Assembly: GCF_020782875.1 (NCBI RefSeq)
Contig: NZ_JAJGBN010000001.1
Coordinates: 806,001-870,000, forward strand
Direction of reading: 5' to 3'
Length of the DNA stretch: 64,000 nt
Source: Allomuricauda sp. M10
GTDB lineage: Bacteria > Bacteroidota > Bacteroidia > Flavobacteriales > Flavobacteriaceae
The position numbers and the translations under genes are program-made. The notes beneath the pieces were generated by a model. It was given only the letters and a program-made list of their open reading frames with translations, did no database searches and had not been told where the DNA came from. Positions 55,174 through 63,925 of this stretch are shown here, piece by piece. Positions within the stretch are counted from its first letter, which is position 1. Each line of letters starts with the position of its first letter.

Positions 55174-57090
55174 ATGAGCAAAATTATAGGTATAGACTTG
55201 GGTACGACCAACTCCTGTGTCTCTGTAATGGAGGGTAACGAACCAGTGGTGATTCCAAATGCCGAAGGTAAACGTACAACCCCATCCATGATTGCCTTTG
55301 TTGAAGGCGGGGAGATCAAAGTTGGAGACCCAGCTAAAAGACAAGCGGTAACCAATCCACACAAAACGATTTATTCCATTAAACGATTCATGGGGAACAA
55401 GTTTTCCGAATCGCAAAAGGAAGCGGAAAGGGTTCCTTATAAAGTGGTAAAGGGCGACAACGATACCCCAAGGGTGGATATCGACGGTCGTTTGTACACA
55501 CCACAAGAACTATCGGCCATGATCCTTCAAAAAATGAAGAAAACAGCCGAGGACTACTTGGGACAAGATGTAACCAGGGCGGTAATCACGGTGCCTGCTT
55601 ACTTTAACGATTCCCAAAGACAGGCTACCAAGGAGGCTGGTGAAATTGCCGGACTTACCGTGGAGCGAATCATCAACGAGCCAACCGCTGCATCTTTGGC
55701 TTACGGTCTTGACAAAAAAGATACGGACCAAAAGATTGTGGTATTCGACTTTGGTGGTGGTACGCATGACGTTTCCATCCTAGAGTTGGGTGATGGTGTA
55801 TTCGAGGTTTTGGCCACAGATGGTGACACCCACTTGGGAGGTGATGACGTGGACCAAAAAATCATCGATTGGTTGGCCGAAGAGTTTAAGAAAGACGAGG
55901 ACATGGACCTTAGAAAGGATGCCATGGCCCTTCAACGTTTGAGAGAAGCCGCTGAAAAAGCGAAAATCGAGTTGTCATCATCTGCACAGACGGAGATTAA
56001 CTTGCCATACGTAACGGCTACGGCAACCGGTCCTAAACACTTGGTGAGAACCTTGACCAGGGCCAAATTTGAGCAGTTGATCGAGGATTTGGTTAAAAGG
56101 ACCATTGCTCCTTGTGAAACGGCTTTGAAGTCTGCCGGACTTTCTAAAAGTGATATTGACGAAATTATCTTGGTAGGTGGTTCTACCCGTATTCCTGCAG
56201 TTCAGGAAGCAGTTGAGAAATTCTTCGGCAAAAAACCATCTAAAGGGGTTAACCCTGATGAGGTGGTGGCCGTGGGTGCCGCAATCCAAGGTGGTGTATT
56301 GACCGGAGATGTGAAGGATGTATTGTTGTTGGATGTTACCCCACTTTCCTTGGGTATCGAGACCATGGGTGGTGTATTGACCAAATTGATCGAGTCCAAC
56401 ACGACCATCCCGACCAAAAAATCCCAGGTGTTCTCTACTGCTGCGGACAATCAACCATCGGTTGAGATCCACGTGTTGCAAGGGGAAAGACCTATGGCAG
56501 CGGATAACAAGACCATCGGTAGGTTCCACTTGGATGGAATTCCACCAGCGCCAAGAGGTACTCCTCAAATCGAAGTAACTTTTGATATCGATGCAAACGG
56601 TATCATCAAGGTTTCGGCTACGGACAAAGCCACTAACAAAACACAGGATATCCGTATTGAGGCATCTTCTGGATTGACTGATGAAGAAATCAAAAAGATG
56701 AAAGCCGAAGCCGAGGCCAATGCCGAAGCAGATAAAAAAGCCAAGGATACTGCCGATAAGTTGAACGAGGCCGATGGAATGATCTTCCAGACCGAAAAGC
56801 AGTTGAAGGAGTTTGGGGATAAATTGTCCGCAGACAAGAAAAAGCCAATTGAAGATGCTTTGGAAGAATTGAAAAAGGCTTATGAAAGCAAGGATGTGGC
56901 AGTAATTGAACCTGCTTTGAACAAAATCAACGAAGCTTGGAAAGTAGCTTCCGAGGAAATGTACAAAGCCCAGGCCGATGCCGCACAGGCCAACGGAGCC
57001 GATACTTCTGCTGGTGCTGATAGCGCCGCAGGTGGTTCAAAAGCCGAAGGTGACAATGTAGAAGATGTGGATTTCGAAGAAGTGAAATAA
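55174..57090 (+). CDS. dnaK: Molecular chaperone DnaK (Hsp70)
   Basis: 638 residues. [12 protein letters not shown] at the N-terminus, [14 protein letters not shown], the phosphate-loop [13 protein letters not shown] and [11 protein letters not shown] of the ATPase domain (~1-380), then the peptide-binding domain and lid, with a typical acidic end [12 protein letters not shown] 55174 gives [10 protein letters not shown]; the longer frame adds 21 untypical residues. dnaJ and grpE are not adjacent. Ends with a strong terminator. Confidence 0.98.
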   Translation: MSKIIGIDLGTTNSCVSVMEGNEPVVIPNAEGKRTTPSMIAFVEGGEIKVGDPAKRQAVTNPHKTIYSIKRFMGNKFSESQKEAERVPYKVVKGDNDTPRVDIDGRLYTPQELSAMILQKMKKTAEDYLGQDVTRAVITVPAYFNDSQRQATKEAGEIAGLTVERIINEPTAASLAYGLDKKDTDQKIVVFDFGGGTHDVSILELGDGVFEVLATDGDTHLGGDDVDQKIIDWLAEEFKKDEDMDLRKDAMALQRLREAAEKAKIELSSSAQTEINLPYVTATATGPKHLVRTLTRAKFEQLIEDLVKRTIAPCETALKSAGLSKSDIDEIILVGGSTRIPAVQEAVEKFFGKKPSKGVNPDEVVAVGAAIQGGVLTGDVKDVLLLDVTPLSLGIETMGGVLTKLIESNTTIPTKKSQVFSTAADNQPSVEIHVLQGERPMAADNKTIGRFHLDGIPPAPRGTPQIEVTFDIDANGIIKVSATDKATNKTQDIRIEASSGLTDEEIKKMKAEAEANAEADKKAKDTADKLNEADGMIFQTEKQLKEFGDKLSADKKKPIEDALEELKKAYESKDVAVIEPALNKINEAWKVASEEMYKAQADAAQANGADTSAGADSAAGGSKAEGDNVEDVDFEEVK

Positions 57091-57114
57091 TCCATATTTA
57101 GTATAATCAACAAC

Positions 57115-57144
57115 AAAAAACCCTGACGCGAGTCAGGGTTTTTT
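57115..57144 (+). terminator. dnaK terminator
   Basis: A6-CCCTGAC / GTCAGGG-T6 with a GCGA tetraloop, 24 bp after the stop. Bidirectional with the converging regulator gene (stop at 57164). Confidence 0.95.
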
Positions 57145-57163
57145 CATTGGAGTTAATTAGTCA

Positions 57164-57808
57164 TCAAGCCGCATTCAATTGCCGTATTTCCATTTCCTTC
57201 AACTTTTTTAAAGCCTCGGATTTGGAGTTCACGTTCAGTTTTACATAAATGTTCTGAATGTGGAAATTCACCGCACTGGCCGAAACACAGAGTTTATCCG
57301 CGATCATTTTGTAGGTAAAGCCTTGGGTGAACAGTTCAATGATCTCATTTTCCTTTCGTGAAAAAGAGTCGTAACCCTTCGTTTGGAACGAACTGATGAT
57401 TTTTTTGGCCACATCCAGTTCCAAGGCCACACCATGTTGACCCAAAGCATCCAATGCGCTGAACAATCTTTCCTTGGTCAAAGGTTTGATCAGGAATCCG
57501 TTGGCTCCCTTCCGGAAAGCTTCCTTGATAAGCTTGAAATCGTTCTTTTGACTCATCATCAGTACTTTAAGGTCTTCATTCTTTTTGTAAAAATAGTCGA
57601 GACCATCAATACCTGAAATGCCGTTCAACTGGGCCTCGCAAAGGATAACGTCGGGAGTGCAACGTCCAAAATTGGACAACAGTTCGTGTACCGATTTGTA
57701 AACACCGTGCAGTTCGTAGGTTGCTTCATCATTAAAATAAAGTCGGTAAATGGGATCGAGTGCCTCATCATTATCGATGATGGCAATTTTTAATGTGTTA
57801 GTTTTCAT
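57164..57808 (-). CDS. NarL/FixJ-type regulator with Glu at the phosphoacceptor site
   Basis: 214 residues. Receiver: acid pocket IDNDE (12-15), but at the acceptor position Glu58 (VILCEAQL) stands for Asp; Ser86 and Lys108 (LIKPL) remain. C-terminal LuxR helix-turn-helix (FSRKENEIIELFTQGFTYKMIADKLCVSASAVNFHIQNI). No histidine kinase gene is adjacent. Glu could mimic the phosphorylated state. The ATG at 57808 is used; the longer frame has no receiver-like sequence. A 688-bp non-coding region lies upstream. Confidence 0.88.
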   Translation of the reverse strand: MKTNTLKIAIIDNDEALDPIYRLYFNDEATYELHGVYKSVHELLSNFGRCTPDVILCEAQLNGISGIDGLDYFYKKNEDLKVLMMSQKNDFKLIKEAFRKGANGFLIKPLTKERLFSALDALGQHGVALELDVAKKIISSFQTKGYDSFSRKENEIIELFTQGFTYKMIADKLCVSASAVNFHIQNIYVKLNVNSKSEALKKLKEMEIRQLNAA

Positions 57809-57997
57809 GATAAGAAAGATTTGGGGGATGAATTCTTTTACATTATTAAAATTTAAAAGGTTAGCATTGGGCAAAACATGCCCATTCCACGGCTTTGGAA
57901 GGTTAAGTTTGGACAAAACCAATAGATTGCAAAGTGCTGATTAACAACAAAATACAAAAATTGAATTACCAAGGCTTAACCAAGTAAAACCAGGTAC

Positions 57998-58084
57998 GAT
58001 CCCAAAGGGATCTAATCAAAAATTGGGTGTAGTTGAGGTGTAGGTTTACCTCTTTGGAAAGCTATTCCAAATGGGACTTTGGAA
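57998..58084. promoter_or_regulatory. Cluster of inverted repeats upstream of the Glu-type regulator
   Basis: Contains GATCCC-AAA-GGGATC (57998-58012), GAGGT-N8-ACCTC (58035-58052), then TTTGGAA (58053-58059), TTCCAAA (58065-58071) and TTTGGAA (58078-58084). The last three allow two mutually exclusive hairpins or form operator half-sites about 12 bp apart. Confidence 0.5.
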
Positions 58085-58247
58085 CGCCTTTTTTCCGAGT
58101 GTTGTAACTTTTTTTCATGACTAATAGATTTGGGATTGTATTATTTCATGAGTCAAATTAGAATTTTTTCCTCTATTATGGAATTTTTTGTAGTGTTTTT
58201 CGTTCAACTGCACTTTTGGAATATCGGTATAACGTGCATTTTATCCG

Positions 58248-58267
58248 ATAAGTTACACATAACTTAT
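58248..58267. repeat. 8-bp perfect inverted repeat, 4-nt centre
   Basis: ATAAGTTA-CACA-TAACTTAT. Lies in the same non-coding region, 26 bp from the following terminator-like hairpin. Operator or small hairpin. Confidence 0.45.
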
Positions 58268-58292
58268 TGATATGTAATGGTGTAAATAAAAA

Positions 58293-58322
58293 AATAGGGT
58301 GCCGTCCCATCAGCACCCTATT
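58293..58322 (-). terminator. Terminator-like hairpin
   Basis: Perfect 10-bp stem AATAGGGTGC / GCACCCTATT, 10-nt loop, followed on the minus strand by a T run. It lies 175 bp beyond the PD40 gene stop, which leaves a long 3' untranslated stretch or a separate RNA between. Confidence 0.8.
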
Positions 58323-58330
58323 CTTAGTAA

Positions 58331-58472
58331 AATCGGTCAGATTGAAATAATACAACCCGCGTTCTATGATAGACTTTCAGTTCCCCCTGTCTTTCTTATC
58401 ATGGTCATGAGTGTTTCGATACTCGGCTATGTGAAACAGCACCATTTTGACACTTCAGGTAGTTGACCGATT
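58331..58472. other. Non-coding stretch enclosed by a 9-bp inverted repeat
   Basis: AATCGGTCA (58331-58339) and TGACCGATT (58464-58472) are perfect inverted copies 124 bp apart. Between them smaller complementary segments occur, e.g. GAGTGT-TTCG-ATACTC with a UUCG-type loop. This may be a folded 3' UTR or a small RNA ending at 58293. No reading frame of note. With 57809-58322 it makes up the 688-bp gene-free region. Confidence 0.35.
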
Positions 58473-58496
58473 CCGTGTATTCCTATTATTTTATTC

Positions 58497-59336
58497 TTAT
58501 TGGTCTTCGTAAGAGTTGGCCACATAATTGGAACCAGCGTTCAATACTGTTTGAAGACCTGCATCGCTATCCGCAACGTCGTTGTAATCAGCTTGCTTAT
58601 TGGAACGTCCGTATGCTACGGTGTATTGTGATATAGTGTTATTAAATCCACGGTTAGACACTACGAATCCCATTTTCTTTTCAGGGCTCAATTGAATGGC
58701 GTACTCATCGCTTTTGCCATTAATGTGGCTTCCAAGGTTTACGGAAGTAGTTAATGTATTCTGAACCACTTGGGTGGCATACAGGTCAAGTCCACCGAAT
58801 CCTTCCCTTCCTTCTGATGCAAAGAACAACAGGGTTCCATTATAGATGCTTGGATATAGCTCATCTTCTTTGGTATTTACCTTGGGACCTAAGTTTTTGG
58901 AGACACCTAAGCTTCCATCGGCTTTGATATCGGCAACATAAATGTCATATTTACCATAGCTGCCTTTCATGTTGGAAGCAAAGAACAATCTTTTTCCATC
59001 TTCGGAAACAGTAGGGTGTTTGGCTGAGTAATGCTCAGGACAAACGGCCATCTTGGTAATATTGGTCCATTCACCGTTGACTAATTTGGCACGGTAAATT
59101 TCATGGATCAATTCTTTTTTGGAGAAAACCCCATAAAGTGGTTTTTGGTAAGTGGCTTTGCTGAAGTAGGCAGTTTGGCCATCTTTGGTTATCGACATGG
59201 ATGGAACGTATCCTTCTTCTGCGGATACCCCACCTTCGATGGTATAGAGCATTTCTTTTGCCATTTGGCCAAAAGTGTTTTGGCTTGCAAAAACTGTAAC
59301 TGAAACTAGTAGGCTGTAAAAGATTGAACGTGTCAT
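58497..59336 (-). CDS. Exported PD40-type beta-propeller protein
   Basis: 279 residues with a signal peptide (SLLVSVTVFASQNTFGQ). At least three WD40-like PD40 blades: PSMSITKDGQTAYFSKAT, HPTVSEDGKRLFFASNM, YPSIYNGTLLFFASEG, each followed by a YDIYVAD/LDLYATQ-type strand. Such modules form the N-terminal half of OmpA-like proteins linked to the type IX secretion system; here no OmpA domain follows. The Asn/Asp-rich C-terminus has no known motif. Function unknown. Confidence 0.85.
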   Translation of the reverse strand: MTRSIFYSLLVSVTVFASQNTFGQMAKEMLYTIEGGVSAEEGYVPSMSITKDGQTAYFSKATYQKPLYGVFSKKELIHEIYRAKLVNGEWTNITKMAVCPEHYSAKHPTVSEDGKRLFFASNMKGSYGKYDIYVADIKADGSLGVSKNLGPKVNTKEDELYPSIYNGTLLFFASEGREGFGGLDLYATQVVQNTLTTSVNLGSHINGKSDEYAIQLSPEKKMGFVVSNRGFNNTISQYTVAYGRSNKQADYNDVADSDAGLQTVLNAGSNYVANSYEDQ

Positions 59337-59713
59337 GGTGTACTGATTTGGGGGTTAATACATGACAAAGATCAAAAAGATTTTAAGGGAATACTTATGA
59401 ATTTTTCATAGGTTTTTGATTTTAACGATAAAAAAGTGCAGTTTATCGAATATTTTTTACCGTTTTTTGATTTAAAAACACCTAATATGCTGATTAACGG
59501 GATTATTGAACGGATAAACGAACACATTAGCACGATTTTCCTTGTGACAGTATTATGCCGACAGCCCCGAATTGGAACGATGAATAGGGCATTTTGGTGT
59601 ACCTTCGCTATCGCAGAATTCGGTAGATTTTTAAGTGATACTTTTAGCATTATGCTTATCAGAAGTCTTCAATTAATAAAATTGTCCCGTAATAAAAAGC
59701 ACGGAAAAGAAGA
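59337..59713. other. 377-bp divergent intergenic region
   Basis: Promoter region for the PD40 gene (minus) and the antiporter gene (plus). It contains the small inverted repeat TATGAA-TTT-TTCATA at 59396-59410, about 60 bp upstream of the PD40 gene. Two frames of 92 and 97 codons here look like chance. I see no RNA gene. Confidence 0.6.
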
Positions 59714-61198
59714 ATGGATATCACCATAGAAAACATCATCTTGATCGGTTCGGTTTTGTTGCTCATCAGCATTATTGCCGGTAAGACCAGCTACCGTTTT
59801 GGTGTCCCTACTTTATTATTGTTCTTGGTCATAGGAATGTTGGCCGGGTCGGATGGTATCGGAGGCATTTACTTTGATAACCCTAAGATTGCTCAGTTTG
59901 TTGGAGTGGTATCCCTTAATTTCATTTTGTTCTCTGGTGGATTGGATACGAGTTGGCAATCTGTAAAGCCGGTATTGAAGGAAGGTGTTGCTCTTTCCAC
60001 CTTGGGAGTTTTGCTCACGGCGATCGGCTTGGGATATTTTGTTTATTGGATAACCGATTTTGGTCTATATGAAAGTTTATTGTTAGGTGCAATTGTATCT
60101 TCAACAGATGCAGCAGCAGTATTTTCCATATTAAGGGGCAAGAATTTGGCCCTTAAAAAGAACCTGAGACCCACTTTGGAGTTGGAGAGTGGGAGTAATG
60201 ACCCCATGGCCTATGTGCTCACCATCGCTTTTTTGTCGTTGGTGCAACATCCTGAAAAAGGAATATGGTCTGTTCTACCTTTATTTTTCCTTCAAATGGC
60301 AATAGGTGGTATTTCCGGTTTTCTATTTGGTAAATTGAGTAAGATTGTCATCAATAGGATAAAATTGGACTTTGAAGGTCTATATCCCGTGCTAACTATT
60401 GCTTTAATGTTTATGACATTTTCGGCAACGGATAGGATAGGAGGGAACGGATTCCTAGCCATTTACATCTGTTCAGTCTATCTGGGGAACCAAAACCTGA
60501 TCCATAAAAAGACCATCATGCGGATGTTCGATGGTTTGGCGTGGCTTATGCAAATCGTTTTGTTCCTTACGCTTGGTCTATTGGTGTTTCCTTCCCAAAT
60601 AGTTCCATTTATTGGAATTGGGCTGTTGATTTCATTGTTTTTGATTTTTGTGGCCAGACCTATTGCGGTATTCCTTTCGTTGTTGCCGTTCAGGATGAAA
60701 CTCCGAAGACGATTCTACATTTCATGGGTAGGATTGAGGGGAGCCGTGCCTATAGTGTTTGCGACCTATCCGCTTTTGGCGGGAATTGATAAGGCTGATA
60801 CTATTTTCAATATTGTATTCTTCGTGTCGCTTACTTCGGTACTCATTCAAGGAAGTACGTTGCCCATTGTTGCAAAATGGCTGCGTGTTGGGCTACCGGA
60901 AAAGGCCAAACCTTTATCCCCAACAGATGAACTCCTTATCGAACATCCAAAGGCGGTTATGAGAGAAATCAAAATTAAGGATGATGCTCCATCTGTGGGG
61001 CTTAAAATAGTAAACCTTGACTTTCCAAAGAATGCCATTATCGCCATGATCGAACGCGAAGGCAATTATTTGACCCCTAATGGTTCAACGGTGATAGAGG
61101 CCAATGACAAGTTGGTAGTCCTTACAGATAAACCAGAGGTGCTTGATAAAGTGTACACCTCTCTTTCCTTGCCAAAGGATGAACAGCCAATTGATTAA
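59714..61198 (+). CDS. Potassium/proton antiporter (CPA1, NhaP2/CvrA-like)
   Basis: 494 residues. About 12-13 membrane segments (1-390) with the antiporter signature GAIVSSTDAAAVFSIL and ELESGSNDPMAYVL holding the ion-binding Asp, followed by a cytoplasmic TrkA-C-type domain (~405-490, IKDDAPSVGLKIVNLDFPKNAIIAMI). Exchanges K+ or Na+ for H+ at the inner membrane; the TrkA-C domain probably gates it. Confidence 0.93.
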   Translation: MDITIENIILIGSVLLLISIIAGKTSYRFGVPTLLLFLVIGMLAGSDGIGGIYFDNPKIAQFVGVVSLNFILFSGGLDTSWQSVKPVLKEGVALSTLGVLLTAIGLGYFVYWITDFGLYESLLLGAIVSSTDAAAVFSILRGKNLALKKNLRPTLELESGSNDPMAYVLTIAFLSLVQHPEKGIWSVLPLFFLQMAIGGISGFLFGKLSKIVINRIKLDFEGLYPVLTIALMFMTFSATDRIGGNGFLAIYICSVYLGNQNLIHKKTIMRMFDGLAWLMQIVLFLTLGLLVFPSQIVPFIGIGLLISLFLIFVARPIAVFLSLLPFRMKLRRRFYISWVGLRGAVPIVFATYPLLAGIDKADTIFNIVFFVSLTSVLIQGSTLPIVAKWLRVGLPEKAKPLSPTDELLIEHPKAVMREIKIKDDAPSVGLKIVNLDFPKNAIIAMIEREGNYLTPNGSTVIEANDKLVVLTDKPEVLDKVYTSLSLPKDEQPID

Positions 61199-61233
61199 AT
61201 AAGTACTTTTGTGCTTGCTTAGAAAGATATGCA

Positions 61234-61596
61234 TTGAAGGCAATCAAAAACATACTATCCGTTTTTTTGTTACTGGCCATAAATGTGTCAACTTCAGTGG
61301 GTTACCAACCTAAGGAAACGGGTTCTTTTAGCATCAAGGAAAACTCACAAGATTGGTTTCGACCCGATAATTCTAACAACCACTTTGATCATGGTCTGCC
61401 TTCGGACCACACGATTAGTGTTGAGGCCATTACCTTCCAACCTTCCAACGGGGATACCGATCATGTATGGGCCATTCAAGTGGCACATGTACTTCATTTT
61501 AAAAATCTACTCACCAATCAAGTTGATAGGAATCTCCATTTTTCCATTGCACAACGGAAAATAGACCTATTATATCCCTTTCATTTTTTTTGGTGA
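61234..61596 (+). CDS. Small exported protein of unknown function
   Basis: 120 residues starting at TTG with a credible signal peptide (KAIKNILSVFLLLAINVSTSVGY). The mature 97 residues are His/Asp/Asn-rich (NNHFDHGLPSDHTISVEAITF) and show no known motif. 35 bp after the antiporter stop, same strand; TACTTTTG (61204-61211), an exact -7 match, precedes it. The non-ATG start is the weak point. Confidence 0.5.
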   Translation: MKAIKNILSVFLLLAINVSTSVGYQPKETGSFSIKENSQDWFRPDNSNNHFDHGLPSDHTISVEAITFQPSNGDTDHVWAIQVAHVLHFKNLLTNQVDRNLHFSIAQRKIDLLYPFHFFW

Positions 61597-61693
61597 CATT
61601 TCCATGGACAGGTATTTAAAATACCGCCCCACCTTTTAACGTGGTTATAGGTGGATTTTACCTATATCAATTATTTATTAAATATACGTTTCC

Positions 61694-62179
61694 ATGGAAT
61701 TAGGAACATCGATCATGGGGTTGTTTGCAATAGCCCTGTTCGTATTGCCAGTGGTAATATTGAGCAAAAGCAGAAAAAATAAAGAGAAAGAATTGTTGGT
61801 TGGATTGAACGCAATGGCGTCTTCAAGCAATAACGACATTGGAATAGCGGATTATGGGATGGAATTTGCCATTGGCCTTTCCAAATCAAAAACCCATGTG
61901 TTCTTTTATAAAAAAAGCAAAACACAAGAGATCAGAACAACCATCCTTTTGGATCAGGTTCAAAAATGTGTGCCGGAACTTACCAAGCGCAAGATCAGGA
62001 CCAAAAATGGCACTGAATCCGTAATCGATAAAATAGAGCTGTTGTTCTTTTTCAAGGACAAAAGTTTGAATGTAAAACGATTGGAGCTTTTCAATTCAGA
62101 TGAATACTCGCAGATCAATGGCGAAATAGAGCTTATTGAAAAATGGACTCCCTTAATAAATGGATCTTTGGCTGCGTAA
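61694..62179 (+). CDS. Small membrane-anchored protein of unknown function
   Basis: 161 residues, ATG start. One N-terminal membrane segment (GLFAIALFVLPVVILSK) and a soluble, mostly beta, C-terminal domain (FAIGLSKSKTHVFFYKK, IDKIELLFFFKDKSLNVKRLELFN). I do not recognise a family. 97 bp after the previous small gene, followed by a strong terminator, so probably the end of the unit. Confidence 0.65.
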   Translation: MELGTSIMGLFAIALFVLPVVILSKSRKNKEKELLVGLNAMASSSNNDIGIADYGMEFAIGLSKSKTHVFFYKKSKTQEIRTTILLDQVQKCVPELTKRKIRTKNGTESVIDKIELLFFFKDKSLNVKRLELFNSDEYSQINGEIELIEKWTPLINGSLAA

Positions 62180-62201
62180 GGCGGTAACGTCTAAATAATA
62201 T

Positions 62202-62230
62202 AGGCCCTGGGGAATAGCCCGGGGCCTTAT
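62202..62230. terminator. Bidirectional terminator
   Basis: AGGCCCTGGG / CCCGGGGCCT, 10 pairs with one G-T and a 6-nt loop, between the converging small-protein and DUF4421 genes. Confidence 0.85.
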
Positions 62231-62241
62231 ATAATTACACG

Positions 62242-63255
62242 TCAAGGATGGAATAGCTTTTTGACTGCTTTGGGCGGTTCTAGACGATACCCAACATAAA
62301 GCAAACCATAAAATTGGTCGGTCTCTACACTGGTTGAAGCATCTTCATTGTACCAATCTGCGCTTACATTTACATTGATGCCGAATATGACTTTTTCCGA
62401 ACTGAACCCCAAGTTGATGCCTCCAGACAGTTGCTTGGTAAAATAGGTATTCCTTTCTGTTTCTGTAGCCGTGTCCGTTGGTGATTCATATTTTGAGGTT
62501 TTAATGCCTAACGACGGAGAGACATTACCGGACAGAAACCAGTTCTGGTGCAAAACCCATGTATAATAATAAGCAGGGGCCAAGCGCACATTGAAGAACT
62601 TTTCTTTGGCTTCCACACTTTCTTCATTCAATGTAAGAATGGAGTAATCATAAAATAGGGAAGCTACCAAACTACCACTACTTTTTCTTTGCCATTCATT
62701 TTGATACACAATGTTTCGGTATGAAAAATTGGGGTTGAACACATAGGAAGTAGACATGCCATAAATGGAATTGCTCAGGTCATTGAACTGAAGATAGGGG
62801 TCAATTCCCTGGGACCAGCCCGGGACAAAATCCGAAGTATTCCGAACATAATACCCATTGGTCCTGCTATAGGATATGCCTTGAACCCACTTGCCAAAAA
62901 AGAACCGGAAATTGTAATCGGTAAAACTAGTGGAACCTTTTAGGTCTTCATCGGCATTGGCACCTAAAAATTTCGGAACCAAACCTACACTCACCCCGAT
63001 AAACTCATAATCCAAGGAAAGGAACATCCGATAACGACTATTGGGAACCAAATGGAGTTGGGACCCGTCTTCTCTGTTTTTGTACTTAAATGCATCCGTT
63101 CGGGTGTCCAAATTGGCTTTTAGAATAATTTTATCCGCATAATTGATGATGTATGTGGTGTCATTCTGAGCCTGTATGGAACCTATCCACAGACACATAC
63201 CCCAAGTCCAACCCAAGAAAAGAGATTTTTTCCAAAAATTGATTACGGTTCTCAT
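62242..63255 (-). CDS. DUF4421 family outer-membrane protein
   Basis: 337 residues with a signal peptide (to about residue 29, GSIQAQ) and a pattern of alternating beta strands ending in aromatic residues (YRMFLSLDYEFIGVSVGLVPKFLG, NFRFFFGKWVQGISYSRTNGYYV, QFYGLLYVGYRLEPP), as in outer-membrane beta barrels. It matches my memory of DUF4421, a Bacteroidota-only family of unknown function. Confidence 0.78.
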   Translation of the reverse strand: MRTVINFWKKSLFLGWTWGMCLWIGSIQAQNDTTYIINYADKIILKANLDTRTDAFKYKNREDGSQLHLVPNSRYRMFLSLDYEFIGVSVGLVPKFLGANADEDLKGSTSFTDYNFRFFFGKWVQGISYSRTNGYYVRNTSDFVPGWSQGIDPYLQFNDLSNSIYGMSTSYVFNPNFSYRNIVYQNEWQRKSSGSLVASLFYDYSILTLNEESVEAKEKFFNVRLAPAYYYTWVLHQNWFLSGNVSPSLGIKTSKYESPTDTATETERNTYFTKQLSGGINLGFSSEKVIFGINVNVSADWYNEDASTSVETDQFYGLLYVGYRLEPPKAVKKLFHP

Positions 63256-63321
63256 CGAACCACAAGATACACAGCAAATTCCAATCCCCGTGCTATTTCT
63301 TTTTATCGGGATTACATTTAT

Positions 63322-63705
63322 TTACAACTTAAGAAAAGGAATTTCTTTTCTGTTTTTCCAAAGTAGAATCACACAGAACACAAAGGTAATCAAGGCCAGA
63401 ATGAAAAGGGTGCCGCCATCATTTTGTACCACAATGCCTAATTTGGTAAGATGTGAAAATAGGGCACCGCTCATGATGCCAACACCTAATAGTGCACCCA
63501 TCCAAGTAGTTTTAGGAATAAGGAGGAGTATGGCCACGATTAATTCCAATACGCCAAGTCCAATCCTCCCATAAGGCTCCAAACCCAAGGTGGAAAAAAT
63601 ATAAACGGACTCGGGTGCTGCTGAAAATTTGAAGTATAAGGTTTGTAACAGGATGACTGCGGGCACCGCACGCAAGGCCAAATTAAGGATGGATTTAAAA
63701 TTCAT
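63322..63705 (-). CDS. DoxX family membrane protein
   Basis: 127 residues, four predicted membrane segments (RAVPAVILLQTLYFKF, GLGVLELIVAILLLIP, ALLGVGIMSGALFSH, TLFILALITFVFCVILLW). The ELIVAILLLIPKT and early FKFSAAPES segments resemble DoxX. In other bacteria DoxX-like proteins take part in quinol oxidation or redox stress; here role unknown. Divergent from the partial gene at the right edge with 220 bp between. Confidence 0.8.
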   Translation of the reverse strand: MNFKSILNLALRAVPAVILLQTLYFKFSAAPESVYIFSTLGLEPYGRIGLGVLELIVAILLLIPKTTWMGALLGVGIMSGALFSHLTKLGIVVQNDGGTLFILALITFVFCVILLWKNRKEIPFLKL

Positions 63706-63925
63706 GACGAAGGTTTTTACTTGATATGCTGTTTTAGTCGGAAGATTTTGGAAATGTTAACGCTTTCATCTTGAAGTCTTGTACCATTGTTAAGAGTGAC
63801 ATTTATCATACAATTTTGAGCCTTTTGTGCGTAGGTTTGTGACCAGTATCAACTTTACAGCAATTGGTGCTTGTTCACATTGGCAAAACAGGTGAAAAAG
63901 TCATTTACTGTCTAAATCTGTTCAA

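Noticed and set aside
58149..58271. 40-codon plus-strand frame starting MSQIRIFSS
   Set aside because: No signal or known motif, lies in an A/T-rich region full of hairpins; length is within chance.
59372..59650. 92-codon minus-strand frame in the same gap
   Set aside because: Mirrors the plus-strand frame, overlaps the promoter of the PD40 gene; no recognisable domain.
59436..59729. 97-codon plus-strand frame before the antiporter
   Set aside because: Overlaps the antiporter start in another frame, composition unlike neighbouring genes, no homology recognised.
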